Assembly: GCA_013076295.1 (NCBI GenBank)
Contig: RQOL01000513.1
Coordinates: 20,599-84,598, forward strand
Direction: 5' to 3'
DNA from: Sanderia malayensis
Lineage: Eukaryota > Cnidaria > Scyphozoa > Semaeostomeae > Pelagiidae
Length of the DNA stretch: 64,000 bases
Position 1 is the stretch's first letter. Every line of letters begins with the position of its first letter. The position numbers were made by a program, and so were the translations under genes. Shown piece by piece: positions 22,707-32,258 of the stretch. Under the pieces are notes generated by a model that was given only the letters and a program-made list of their open reading frames with translations, did no database searches and was not told where the DNA came from.

Positions 22707-24640
22707 TTTTTAGTTTGAGGTTTTAGTCAGTTGTTTGTCACACAGCCCTGCTGGAATTTTCGAAGTAAAGAAATGGTGGGTTTTAGATATCGAATGTTAT
22801 TTAAAAAATTCAGGAGGAAATCATCTGTGATTCTAAATTGGGTTGAAAGTGTGTGTAAAGATGATACTTTTAGTAGAAGTGGATCATTTTTTATAGATAG
22901 AGCTTGTGAAGTTTTGCCGTCAACAGTAGCAAGTGGTTGCTGTTGTGCAAAATCATGACATATCGTCGCTAAGGGACGTACGGGAAGAGTGTTTAAAGTA
23001 TGAACAATATGATGGAATACTCTCTGAGAGAACTGGGAAATTTCATCAATAAAAATTACATCATAATTTGCCAATTGCCATTTAATCGATTTTGTCATTT
23101 GGATTGACGGGAAATTGAAGGGCACTGCGTATTGTCTTTGAAACTTTTTGATCTCCACAGATGTCCTTATATATGCAAGAAAGGCACCCGTTGGTGTTAC
23201 AACGATTGCAGACAAATTTTTATTTCTGCTATAGTCAATGCAGGAGAGAAAAAGGAAGCTTTTTCCCCTTCCTGGTTGACCAACAATTAATTGGTATTTA
23301 TGCCACTGGTTGTCCTGTGTTATGTTGAGTTGATACTGTGGAGATCGCCCATATACAGAAGATGCCAAATTGTTATCTACAAGGAGCTGCTGTCCCTGCA
23401 ATTTGGAAACTCGATCAGGTGCACTGCAGTTATCAGTTATACAAAGATCGCAAGGGAGGACCTGTCAAAAATGAGCTGTGAGAATCTCTTTTAGGCTTTG
23501 CAAGTAGGAAAGGGCAATTTTTATGAAAGAAATCTTTGTCGCCTTCGGCTTCCAACTTGTTTTAAAGGCGTTATGTTCGAAAAAATGAGGTATTACTTGG
23601 ATAGACGTTTTAAAATAAAGAATTTGTGAAGGAATATATTTCTCCGTTTTATGAGGGAGAATCTGAGAAAAATTTTCATGTGAATGGTTCAAAAGAGTGA
23701 CTTGAAAAAAATAGAATGGATTGAAGATGGAACATTTTGCAAGAGAAACAAAAACTGGTAGTGGGTTCCCACGAGTTTTCTTAGAGGATGCAGTATGATT
23801 TCTAAGCCAGTTAATAAATGACATTCTATGTTTGTTTGCAGATCTACTGTGGTATAACTATAACATGTTATTATCATCAGTCTTATCAGATTTTGGTGGA
23901 AAGAAATCAACTGTGATACCGAAACAATAAGCAAGGCTTGTATTGGATAGAAGCTCCCAAATTTCAGGTTCACCCAAATGTAAGTCGACTAAATATCTGA
24001 AAGCAGCATACCAGGCATTGACTTCTGTGGCAAATAGCGTTTCTTTATGAAAAGCTTCCTGCCATTTAGAAATATATGAGGTGACATCCCTCTACCATTG
24101 CTTGTTTGAGTATCAATTGAAGAACGCAGAGAAGGCAAGAGTGTGTCAATGTACACCCTGAGGTTCACTGCAAATGCATCAGCATTGTGTGTGATGTGGA
24201 GAATCTCGACTTCATTACGACATATAATAAAAGTTTGTCCTTCCTGTTGAACTAAGGAATTGGATGGCTTGTTTGATCATCAGTGTTTGATGACATGTTG
24301 ATTTAAAGGGTCACTGGGAGAAGGAATGTCAGCGCATATGGATTTCAAATTAATTCCCTTAAAACTAGTTAACCAAAGGAGTAAATGAACATGAACAGTT
24401 CCCTTATCATGGAATTCGAAACAATAAAAATATGTGTCAACACTTGTCATTTTTTTCTGTTATAGTAATTAAAGAAATGAGTATTGCAGTTTTGATCATT
24501 TGTTCCATATAAATATCCACGTATATTGTGTTCTAGGGTGTAGATGAAATGCGCTTTTTCAAAAATTGCAGTTTCTGTTGGACGAAATTGATAATTGGTA
24601 GTGAGTCGCGAAATTACATCATCATGTGCAGCTGTCAGCG
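22707..24640 (-). pseudogene. Helitron-like Rep (C-terminal half) and PIF1 helicase (N-terminal half)
   Basis: Read on minus from 24640: FEKAHFIYTLEHNIRGYLYG, then YFYCFEFHDKGTVHVHLLLW. The latter is the HUH motif (HVH) of a rolling-circle Rep. Then YISKWQEAFHKETLF, VNAWYAAFRYLVDLHLGEPE, INWLRNHTASS, QVTLLNHSHENFSQIL and KYIPSQILYF follow, as in Helitron proteins. The helicase starts near 23400 with Walker A GQPGRGKS, Walker B VIFIDEISQ, and the DDFLLNFLNNIRY and FQQGCVTNN segments. Stops or frame changes occur near 24450, 24290, 24100 and 23465, so the gene is dead. The expected product would nick and unwind DNA for rolling-circle transposition. Confidence 0.8.
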
Positions 24641-24659
24641 TGGGAACGTGATGATATCA

Positions 24660-25210
24660 CTTGGTGGGTCACCCTGTTGTCACAGTGAAATGGGCGTAGC
24701 TTATTTTATTATCGTAATTGGACTCAAGCGCCGGCTGTCAAGGTGACTTCAGATGCTGCCGGGAGTAAAGGGTTTGCCGCTATTTATAACAAACAATGGT
24801 TTGCTGCCCCCTTGCCTGACAACCTTTTGTCTCTCAACATTGCAATCAAAGAATTTACCCCCATCGTTCTAGCTGCAAAGGTTTGGGGGAGGTCCTGGCA
24901 GCGCCTTTGGGTGGCTTTTCGCTGCGATAATTTGGCTGTTGTGCAATGCCTACAAAACGGAGCAGCGAAAGATCGCCATCTGGCCTTCCTCTTACGAGAA
25001 TTAACAATCTTAGCCATACCACTTGATTTTATGTTCACGGCCGTTCATCTCCCGGGTAGACAAAACACATCGGCTGATGCTCTATCTCGATTCGATTTGC
25101 AGACATTTGCTCATCACTCGCCGGATGCAGACCCACTTCCTCGGGAGATTCCCTCGGAGTTTCTGATGCATTTAATTTTTTCTCCTTGCACCAAGGCTGG
25201 CAGCATCTGA
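24660..25210 (+). pseudogene. DIRS-like RNase H domain (5'-truncated polyprotein)
   Basis: VTSDAAGSKGFAAIYNKQWF opens an RNase H fold (first Asp in SDAA), followed by CDNLAVVQCLQNG and VHLPGRQNTSADALSRFD, the usual RNase H signature of DIRS/Ty3-type retroelements. No reverse transcriptase fingers or palm lie upstream; sequence before 24720 belongs to other DNA, so the element is 5'-truncated. Base composition is visibly richer in GC than the flanking Helitron remnants. It overlaps the next reading frame by about 25 bp, a typical arrangement for these elements. Confidence 0.75.
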
Positions 25211-26101
25211 TGACGAAATCCCTGGCCAGCTCCACGCAGAAAACATATAGCTCCGCTCAAAAACAGTTTATTAATTTTTGTACCCATTATGGATTTGTCG
25301 ACGGACGTGGATCTCCTTTCCCTATATCCGAATTAATACTGTTGCGTTTCATCGCGAGCTTACGCGAAACACATAAGGCATCTTCAATTAAGGTCTATCT
25401 GGCAGCTGTCTGTTCTCTTCAATTGCGTCATGGCTATCCTGACCCCCTGGAGGTTAGTTTGCGAATCCCTATGGTTACCCGAGGCTTACGCGGAGTTCAA
25501 GTCGCACCGTCTAAACAAAAAATGCCTATCACTCCATTTGTTCTGACGCTTATCAGACCCCAGCTGGATCTTTCGGTCTTTGACGATATCATGTTTTGGG
25601 CTGCTTGTCGGATTCTTTGGTTTTCTTCGGGCCTCGGAGTTCACCGTACCTCTGGAGGGTTTCCTTGCTGCTCGACATTTAACGGTTGCCGATATTACTA
25701 CCAATGATAGTTTGCATCCGGATCGTATCTTTCTTAAATTAAAGTTCTCTAAAACGGATCAGTTCGGTAAAGGTGGCTCAGTCGGCTTAACAAAATCCGG
25801 TAACACCTTGTGCCCGGTTCTCACATTGTTTCACTACCTGCATGTTCGCGGAAGTGCTAACGGTCCGTTATTCCGTTGGCAGAACTATTCCCCCCTGACA
25901 AAAGGAACCTTAAACAGACGATTACAACACGTCTTGCGGCTGTGTGGCTGGCCTAGAACGTTCACATTGCACAGTTTTCGCGTCGGGGCTGCAACCACGG
26001 TGGCTTCCATGGGTTTCCCTGACTATCTGATCAATGCCTTAGGGCGATCTCAAAGTCAATTATTATCGGCCTCACAAACACTTTCACACTCTGTACTTTA
26101 G
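25186..26101 (+). pseudogene. Tyrosine recombinase of DIRS/Ngaro-like retroelement (one frameshift)
   Basis: The N-terminal SAM-like part reads SLASSTQKTYSSAQKQFINF ... LLRFIASLRE ... SSIKVYLAAVCSLQLRHGYP. Near 25605 the frame changes (MFWAAC against LVGFFGFLRASEF). After it the catalytic Arg lies in FLRASEF, a conserved Lys region in LKFSKTDQFGKGG, and HSFRVGAATT carries the HxxR box. The end (LGRSQSQLLSASQTLSHSVL) lacks a clear nucleophilic Tyr where the family has one. Such enzymes integrate circular DNA copies by strand exchange. There is little room between RNase H and recombinase, so no methylase domain is present. With the frameshift it is probably inactive. Confidence 0.8.
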
Positions 26102-27084
26102 TGGACGTCTTGCCTGTTGGGGCTAACATTCGATGGCGCCGTATCTTGTATACTATTTCATTTCTCTTATGATATATATTTAGCATTTATCTACTGGTGC
26201 AGCGATATTTGTTGATTAATTTACACTGTTTTTTGCTTCATTGTCTCCAATCCTCTCTGCACCCACGAACACGCCTCTTTCGGGGCAAAATAGGTTATTT
26301 GGTCACCTTGTCTATCAACAAGTATGCAGAGGGTAGTCGGGGGGGGGGGGATAACTTTGTGATATCTGACACTGAAGCAGACAGGAATTTCCTTCTATAT
26401 TGATATTTGAATCTTGATTCAGGCTATGAAAGGAATTACTGAGAGACATTGAGTGGCTCGAACATAGTCACAAGCAATTGTCATCACCCCGACTTGGCAA
26501 AGCTATAAATAGTCCTCTGCGAGGACGCACCAAATACCTGTATGGATAGTACACCGTGAGGACCCAATTGTGGCAAGGGTATAAATAGTTTTCCGCGAGG
26601 ACGCACCAAATACCTATATGAATAGTCCTCCGCGAGGACACAACTTTGGCAAGGGTATAAATTGTCCTCCGCGAGGACACAATGAAATGGAAAAATAGTC
26701 CTCCACAAGGACACAACGAAACAGACACCGCATTTATCGCCAAGCCTGTAGGTAGTGAGGCCTTTTGCCGGCTACTTTTACGGCATATATTTTCCTTAGA
26801 AGGTTACCGCAGATCGGTTGCGGTGGATTGTGCTGGGTGCCTTCATTATGAATTTTTGATTTTTTACATTTATTACTTATGGTTAAGTTCCTGACCTGCC
26901 ATTTTCCAGGTTTATTGTTTGGAGGGTTGAGAGGATTTGCTAGCTCTGAAGCCAAATATAAGTGAATTAGAAAAATCTTTGGTTAATAAAACAAAACTGT
27001 TACGTTCGTTGGGGTCACACTCTGTGTTCTGTGGCCGGACAATTTGCACGGCAAATCGGGATCACCGACCGTAAAAGCGTATCC
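26102..27084. other. Non-coding stretch downstream of DIRS-like element
   Basis: It contains a G-homopolymer (26340-26350), the hairpin cluster described separately, and AATAAAAC near 26986. A GC-richer block follows (27004-27115, ttcgttggggtcacactctg), which could be a retroelement end; no ORF is supported. Confidence 0.4.
26505..26720. repeat. Cluster of short hairpin repeats (GTCCTC-CGC-GAGGAC type)
   Basis: Five related blocks near 26511, 26589, 26625, 26663 and 26698 have the form agtcctccgcgaggaca. The best two are perfect 6 bp stems with a CGC loop. They are interspersed with accaaatacctatatg and ggcaagggtataaat, so longer units are partly repeated too. No gene crosses the cluster. 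Confidence 0.8.
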
Positions 27085-27710
27085 CTACTCAAGCAATCCA
27101 GGCCGGTAGGCTAACCGCCCAATTTCTTGAGATAACATTAAATAATTGTATGCTGTTAGACAATGCTTTTTGCAATTTGAATCAGTTAGAGAATCCATTT
27201 TATCTTTTAACGATAAGGGGGATATTTGAATGGCAAATAAACAATTGCAAATGCGGTAGCCAAATCTTTTTTGCTCCTTCGGTTTGAGATCAATTTGGAA
27301 GGGACGGAGAGCTTCAATGTCATTGTGATCCAAACATGATAACTCCTCTGGAAAATTTTGGGGCTTTCGAACTTCATATCTGTCAGGTTCATATGGGCAA
27401 GGAAACTTCTTGGTTGTCTTGAAGTGGTGGCTATAGTTTGCCAAAAGTCTTTGTGTTGATATAGACTAACATTGCTCACACTTTTTCCCTCATAAGTATT
27501 TGAGCCAAAAAGTTAGATTGTTAACTTTATTCTCAAAGGTACTCTCTTCAGCAACAATGGAGCCTGAAGTTTCACATCTTTTCAATAATCTGTCAGGAGG
27601 TTGTAAATATATGGCATGACGAGATTTCCAAAAATATGTTGCATCTGTTGTATTCCACTGTTTTGCCATGATGTGGAAAAGTTGTTTCTTGGAGGCATTT
27701 TTTAAATTAA
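27085..27710 (-). pseudogene. Helitron-like protein, N-terminal fragment
   Basis: Minus reading gives KQWNTTDATYFWKSRHAIYL, LQPPDRLLKRCETSGSI, a Cys patch (KKCEQC), NYSHHFKTTKKFPCP, RYEVRKPQNFPEELSCLDHN, DIEALRPFQIDL and FGYRICNCLFAI. This is the region ahead of the Rep domain in Helitron-like proteins (an LxxxDIxxLxPF-type motif then a G-Y/V-R segment). It is homologous to the fragment repeated in the array at 1-12418 but better preserved there is no HUH piece here; that part lies at 24450 on the same strand. Two stops (after KYL and after EQC) interrupt it. The DIRS-like DNA between this and 24640 probably inserted into one original gene. Confidence 0.65.
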
Positions 27711-28960
27711 TAACAGTGAGCTATGTCTTTGAAGGTTAAATTTGATGTATTTTGTGAAGTGAAAATTTGTAAAAGGATTGTTGGTAGTTAATATAGGGAG
27801 TATAGAAATATATATGTAATAAAGAGAAAGCAATTTAATATGTTTAGCATGAAAGACAGTGGAAGATGGTATTTTGTTACAAATGTGGCAAATAGAAAGA
27901 AAAAATAGACAACAATATGTCATGATGTAACTGAAATAGATTTCCGAAGTGATTAATGCTGAAATATTAATCTTATAGAGGAATATGGAAGAAGATATAT
28001 AGAAAAGGTCGTGGAATTTTGTTTTAACCAGCCTTGCACATGTTGATGGAACTGTGGAGAGGAATAAGGAATAAGGAATCAGTTTGGTTAGTGACAGTAA
28101 GTGAATGTGTAGTGAATTTGGAGTATAATGTTTTTATTCATTTTAAGTATAGGTCGTATGAAATAGAAAAATTAATTTATAAAAAAGACTGGCCTATATA
28201 GATATATAGAAATATGTATGAGGGACACAAGTGTGATAATATAACTGAACAATGTATGCATTAGAAAACGTAGGACAAATTTCAGAATACTGGAAGAAAA
28301 AGTAAAATTGCCTAGTCAGCAAGCTGAAGTTAGCCTTCGGTTTTTACTGAAAACACTTTGTTTGTATTGAGAAATGTTGTAAGTGGGATCACAGTTCTTG
28401 GACAATATAATGGTCTTCATTGGACGAATTTAGGTGGGAAATAATAAAAAAAGTTGGGCTTCGGGTTTAGAGCAAAGTTGATAAGAATAATTGTTGGTTC
28501 AAATTGAATTCTGCATGTATTTTGGAAAATTGTGAAGTCAGCACAATTTTACACATTTGTAGGTAACAAAAAAGTTACAAAAGCAATCGAACGAGATTTG
28601 CCGATGGAAATGTTTATTTTTTAATGAAACTTTGAGGGAAGTTTGATAATTTTTACATTATTGTGAGGGAAGATATGACCCAAGAAATTTTTAATGACAG
28701 AGTTGCAAAAACTTTGTTCATGTACTATTAAATTTTATCACACATATATATGTTATTAGCCAAGCTAATTCCATGAAAATTGCATCCCATATGCATTTGA
28801 CAACCGTGAGTGCAGATGTGGGATCAGATTTTGCTTATCTGCTGAAAAAAAGGTTACACTGAAAAAAACTGTCAGTAAATTTGTTGTTCTTAAATTTAGA
28901 ATGTACAAATAGGAGGCTAAGAAATAAAAAAAACCTCTGAAATTTCAATTGAAGTACATA
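27711..28960. other. AT-rich non-coding DNA
   Basis: About 1.25 kb without a supported gene. It is the counterpart in position of the AT-rich spacer found in each array unit between the Rep fragment and the FKVGQLL ORF, but no close sequence match is visible. Confidence 0.4.
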
Positions 28961-29313
28961 GAAATGTAGATCAGGAAATGGTGTATGTTTTGATAGGCAG
29001 TTCTTAATGATATGTTTAGGAAGAGAGCAAAGAAAAAATAAAAAGTATTCTCACCTTTAGTTGAAATTTTTGCAAAACGGCCATGACATTATTTTTCTAA
29101 CTTTGTTATCAATGGCAGGAGACCAAATTATTATTCTATATGCTTGTGACGACAAGGAATTCGAATCTGCAATCAGATTTTCGATATAATTTGCCAAAAA
29201 AACTTCAGATTGAAAAACTTTTTGCCGTAAATTTATTTTTTTTTTAATTTGGAATATACAAATTAAAATATGAAAATGAAACAAAAGCTCTGAGATTTCA
29301 AATGATATACTTA
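28960..29313. repeat. ~340 bp tandem repeat, copy a (left of Harbinger insertion)
   Basis: It shares gaaatgtaga, ggaagagagc, gaaatttttgcaaaa, ccaaattattattctatatg and gaatctgcaatca with copies right of the transposon. Its end (atatactta) abuts the transposon at TTA 29311-29313. Confidence 0.75.
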
Positions 29314-29360
29314 GGGCCTTATCACATGAGCCCGGTTGACCGGGCTGGCCCGGTTTGCCG
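29314..29360 (+). repeat. Harbinger left terminal inverted repeat (47 bp)
   Basis: Perfect match to the reverse complement of 32209-32255. It contains two internal palindromes of the form CCCGG-NNNN-CCGGG, and similar palindromes recur just inside (29398 on the left; 32040-32155 on the right). Confidence 0.95.
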
Positions 29361-29492
29361 GGCTAAAATCAGCGCGCCATCACATGAAGCTTTTACAGCC
29401 CGGTTGAGCGGGCTGAAAACAGTGACGTAAATTTCTTCCATAAAATGTTCCCGCCTTTTCTTTCGAGACACGATTTTTAAAATAGGCGAATA

Positions 29493-30797
29493 ATGGACGA
29501 CCAAAAATTATCTGCTTTTACTGTTGTGTTTTCACTTTTGTCATCCGTACAAGTGGTATGCAATAGCATACAAAATATAATACAATTTTGGAAGTCACAG
29601 CAGAGTAAATATCAGGCCGTTTTCAATGTTATGTTGTCTTTGAAAAGGAAGAATCTTAGGAAGAAAAAAAGACTGCTGATCCAACGAAAAATGGAGAGGA
29701 AAAGAAGAAGTGTTTGGAGTCTTCCTGGTCGCACAGAACAATGGTGGATGAACATGTTGTCAGGATTAAGCCCACAAGATACTTGGAAAAAGAATTTCCG
29801 TTTAACACGAGATGATTTCCATAAATTAGTGGATGAAATAAGTGATCATATTGCACCAAATTTACATTCTCCCAACTATAAGGCATTGAGCCCAGAAAAA
29901 AAAGTGGCAATAACCCTTTACTATTTGAAAGACACTGGGTCACAAAACATGACTGCCAATACATTTGGTGTTGCACAGAACACTGTGAGTAATGTAATAT
30001 TTGAAGTATGCAGTGCCATCTCCAAATACATGGGTCCAAAATATTTGCATTTGCCAGGTGATAAAAAATCAATGAGAGAGAAAGTTGCACAATTTGAAGC
30101 CAAGTATGGTATGGTACAAGCCTTTGGGTGTATTGATGGCACTCACATACCAATTTCCTGTCCAAGAGATAATTCACAAGACTTTTTTTGTTACAAACAG
30201 TACTACTCCTTCAATGTACAAGCTGTTTGTGATTACCAAGGTCTTTTCATGGACGTTGACTGCAGGTGGCCTGGAAGTGCTCATGACAGTAAAGTATTCA
30301 CAAATTCTACAATCAATAAAAAGATGAGATGTGGTGACTTGCCCGTCTGTTTGCAAGCTTTAACTGAAAGCACAAAGAAAATACCAAACTATTTGATTGG
30401 TGACCCAGCCTACCCATTAACACCCTTTTCTATGAAAGAATATGATCACTGTAGCACTAATGAACAAGTTATTTTTAATAACCTGCTCAGAGGAGCAAGA
30501 AACCCAATAGAATGTGCCTTTGGAAGACTGAAGGCCCGGTGGTCAATACTGACCCGCAAAATGGACTTAAAGTTACAGAATATACCAGTAGTTATTTATG
30601 CTTGCTTTGTGCTACATAACTATTGCGAGCAACATAACATCTTTGTCGATGAAAAGCAAGTTAAAATACAGATGGAGTTAATGAAACAAAATGAAGAAGC
30701 TTACAAACATATTCCTGATCCCATTTATTCTTGTAACACTGATGAGGGAGAAATTACTCGAAAATTTATCACAGAGCACTTAGGAAACTTTCTTTGA
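29493..30797 (+). CDS. PIF/Harbinger transposase (HARBI1-like, DDE_Tnp_4)
   Basis: A 434-residue single-exon ORF of typical length. An N-terminal basic region (KRKNLRKKKRLLIQRK) is followed by a helix-turn-helix-like part (FRLTRDDFHKLVDEI; TANTFGVAQNTVSNVIFEV). The catalytic core has Asp215 in FGCIDGTHIPI, Asp265 in WPGSAHDSKVF and Glu340 in NPIECAFGRLKARW, so all three catalytic acids are present. The enzyme would cut the element's ends and insert it at TWA sites, usually together with the Myb-like partner that brings it to the nucleus and the DNA. The start at 29493 is the first ATG in frame and lies about 180 bp inside the left end. No internal stop or frameshift is seen, so activity is plausible. 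Confidence 0.95.
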   Translation: MDDQKLSAFTVVFSLLSSVQVVCNSIQNIIQFWKSQQSKYQAVFNVMLSLKRKNLRKKKRLLIQRKMERKRRSVWSLPGRTEQWWMNMLSGLSPQDTWKKNFRLTRDDFHKLVDEISDHIAPNLHSPNYKALSPEKKVAITLYYLKDTGSQNMTANTFGVAQNTVSNVIFEVCSAISKYMGPKYLHLPGDKKSMREKVAQFEAKYGMVQAFGCIDGTHIPISCPRDNSQDFFCYKQYYSFNVQAVCDYQGLFMDVDCRWPGSAHDSKVFTNSTINKKMRCGDLPVCLQALTESTKKIPNYLIGDPAYPLTPFSMKEYDHCSTNEQVIFNNLLRGARNPIECAFGRLKARWSILTRKMDLKLQNIPVVIYACFVLHNYCEQHNIFVDEKQVKIQMELMKQNEEAYKHIPDPIYSCNTDEGEITRKFITEHLGNFL

Positions 30798-30907
30798 CAT
30801 AACATTAGCAACAGTCAGTTTATTAATAAATTCATATGTTTCTTGATTTTAGCTATATTATACAAACAAGATAATATTAAAGCAGAAGAAATTTTCTTGT
30901 CCTGTCT

Positions 30908-31980
30908 TTACTTGGGAGGGGCAGGGCCCATATAGTTTTGTCCTTGGTTGAAATTGCTCCTGGTTGAAGAACTTTGTCTTTCGGCATCAAAATCATTAAG
31001 CATGTTCTGATAAAACTGTTGCTGGCGTGGAGGTGCTGCATTTTGGTAAAACATGTTTTGGTTTATGGCTGGTTGACACATTGCCTGTGCCAGCCTCTCT
31101 ATAGAATTGCTGATACTATGTGCCATTACCTCAACAGAGGAACTTAATCTTGATGCAGATTCTGAGAAACTCTTTGTAGAATCTTTCATTGCCTCTGACA
31201 TTTCTCTCCTGAACAATGCATCCTCCTTTGCTTCATCAAGCAAAATCTTGTCACGTTGTGCAGCAGACAAACTACGTTCAAGATGTTTACGTTTGTTGTC
31301 TACCAAAGTTGGAACAGCAGATGTACGCTTCTTTGAGTTGACATCCTGAACTGTAGTATCATCTATAACTGTTGATTTTGTCACAGATGATGTTGGTGCC
31401 ACTGGTTCCTCCACCACCTGTGAATTATTAATACTAGTGTTGCTGTCATCTAAAAAAAGTTCTTCCTCAATTGTACTTGTTGGAAGTGTTGCTGTGCTTT
31501 CGGTATCTATGCCGAAGGGTAGTGGTTCAACGTTTGCACTACCTCCCCAAATTTGTTTGAGCGTATCATAGTGTGCAAAGACAACTTTTCCGCTTCCAGA
31601 GCGTGTGCCATTGATCAAAGCCTTTGAAAAATTTTGTCGGATTTCCTTTATCTTCTCTTGCACTCTACTTCTGCCTTTTGAAATTTTTAGGTTGTGTTCC
31701 TTGATATGGTTTTTGCTTCTTTGATTTCTGCATCAGACATTAATTCTGGATCTTCGGGTTGCCGCCAAGTTTTACTCTCGACTGCCCCAAACAAGTCAAC
31801 ATTGTCTGCTTCGTAGATGGCCGCCATTCGTGTTCGAATTTCAGAATAAAGCCTAGGTTTATCACCGTCGAAGTCCAACCCACGATAGTTCATCTGCGTT
31901 TTGAAATCCATGATACATTTTAATAGGTTTTCTAGCATTTCATCAGACCATCTGAACGATTTTCTGTTGTTGGCAGCCAT
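30908..31980 (-). pseudogene. Harbinger Myb/SANT-like accessory protein (one frameshift)
   Basis: Minus-strand ORF from ATG 31980: MAANNRKSFRWSDEMLENLL is the trihelix/MADF-Myb start of the partner protein coded by PIF/Harbinger elements, with YSEIRTRMAAIYEADN and a Trp-rich helix after it. The first frame stops at 31687. The continuation KNHIKEHNLKISKGRSRVQE in the next frame leads into KIKEIRQNF, GTRSGSGKVVFAHYDTLKQI (the third helix), a Ser/Thr-rich acidic linker, and a coiled-coil-like region DEAKEDALFRREMSEAMKD. The switch is at an A-run near 31712-31716, so a single lost or gained A would explain it. A short intron or sequencing error cannot be excluded. Confidence 0.8.
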
Positions 31981-32208
31981 CTTGTATTCTGCTTTTCACT
32001 TTTGGCCTTGCACTTCACTTTCAACGCATGCGTACTGTCGTTATTTTCAGCCCGCTTTTCCGGGCTGGAGCTATCACATGGGGAAAAATCAGCCCGTTTA
32101 CCCGGGATCCCACTTGGTGAAAGTGAGATCTCGGTTAGCCGGGCCAGCCCGGCTCTCATGTGATAACAAGACGTGTTTTATGTGTGTTTGTCATTGATAG
32201 TGGGATCT

Positions 32209-32255
32209 CGGCAAACCGGGCCAGCCCGGTCAACCGGGCTCATGTGATAAGGCCC
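32209..32255 (-). repeat. Harbinger right terminal inverted repeat (47 bp)
   Basis: Reverse complement of 29314-29360 without mismatch; followed directly by TTA. Confidence 0.95.
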
Positions 32256-32258
32256 TTA

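Larger units (their letters stand above)
29314..32255 (+). mobile_element. Complete PIF/Harbinger DNA transposon (2942 bp)
   Basis: The element starts gggccttatcacatgagccc and ends with the reverse complement of that string. The first 47 bp of both ends are perfect inverted repeats. It is flanked by TTA on each side (29311-29313 and 32256-32258), the 3 bp target duplication typical of PIF/Harbinger. It carries the usual two convergent genes: a DDE transposase (plus) and a Myb/MADF-like DNA-binding protein (minus). The transposase is intact, while the second gene has a probable one-base frameshift. The insertion splits a ~340 bp tandem repeat, so the empty site can be reconstructed from the flanks. 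Confidence 0.95.

Noticed and set aside
26505..26720. CRISPR-like array of hairpin repeats
   Set aside because: Spacers are not of constant length, repeats are degenerate, no cas genes, and the genome is clearly eukaryotic.
27043..27056. P-element end, because TTTGCACGGCAAA occurs here
   Set aside because: No 34 bp terminal repeat or other P sequence nearby; the short near-palindrome alone is not enough.
29656..30177. 173-codon minus-strand ORF
   Set aside because: Shadow of the Harbinger transposase on the opposite strand.
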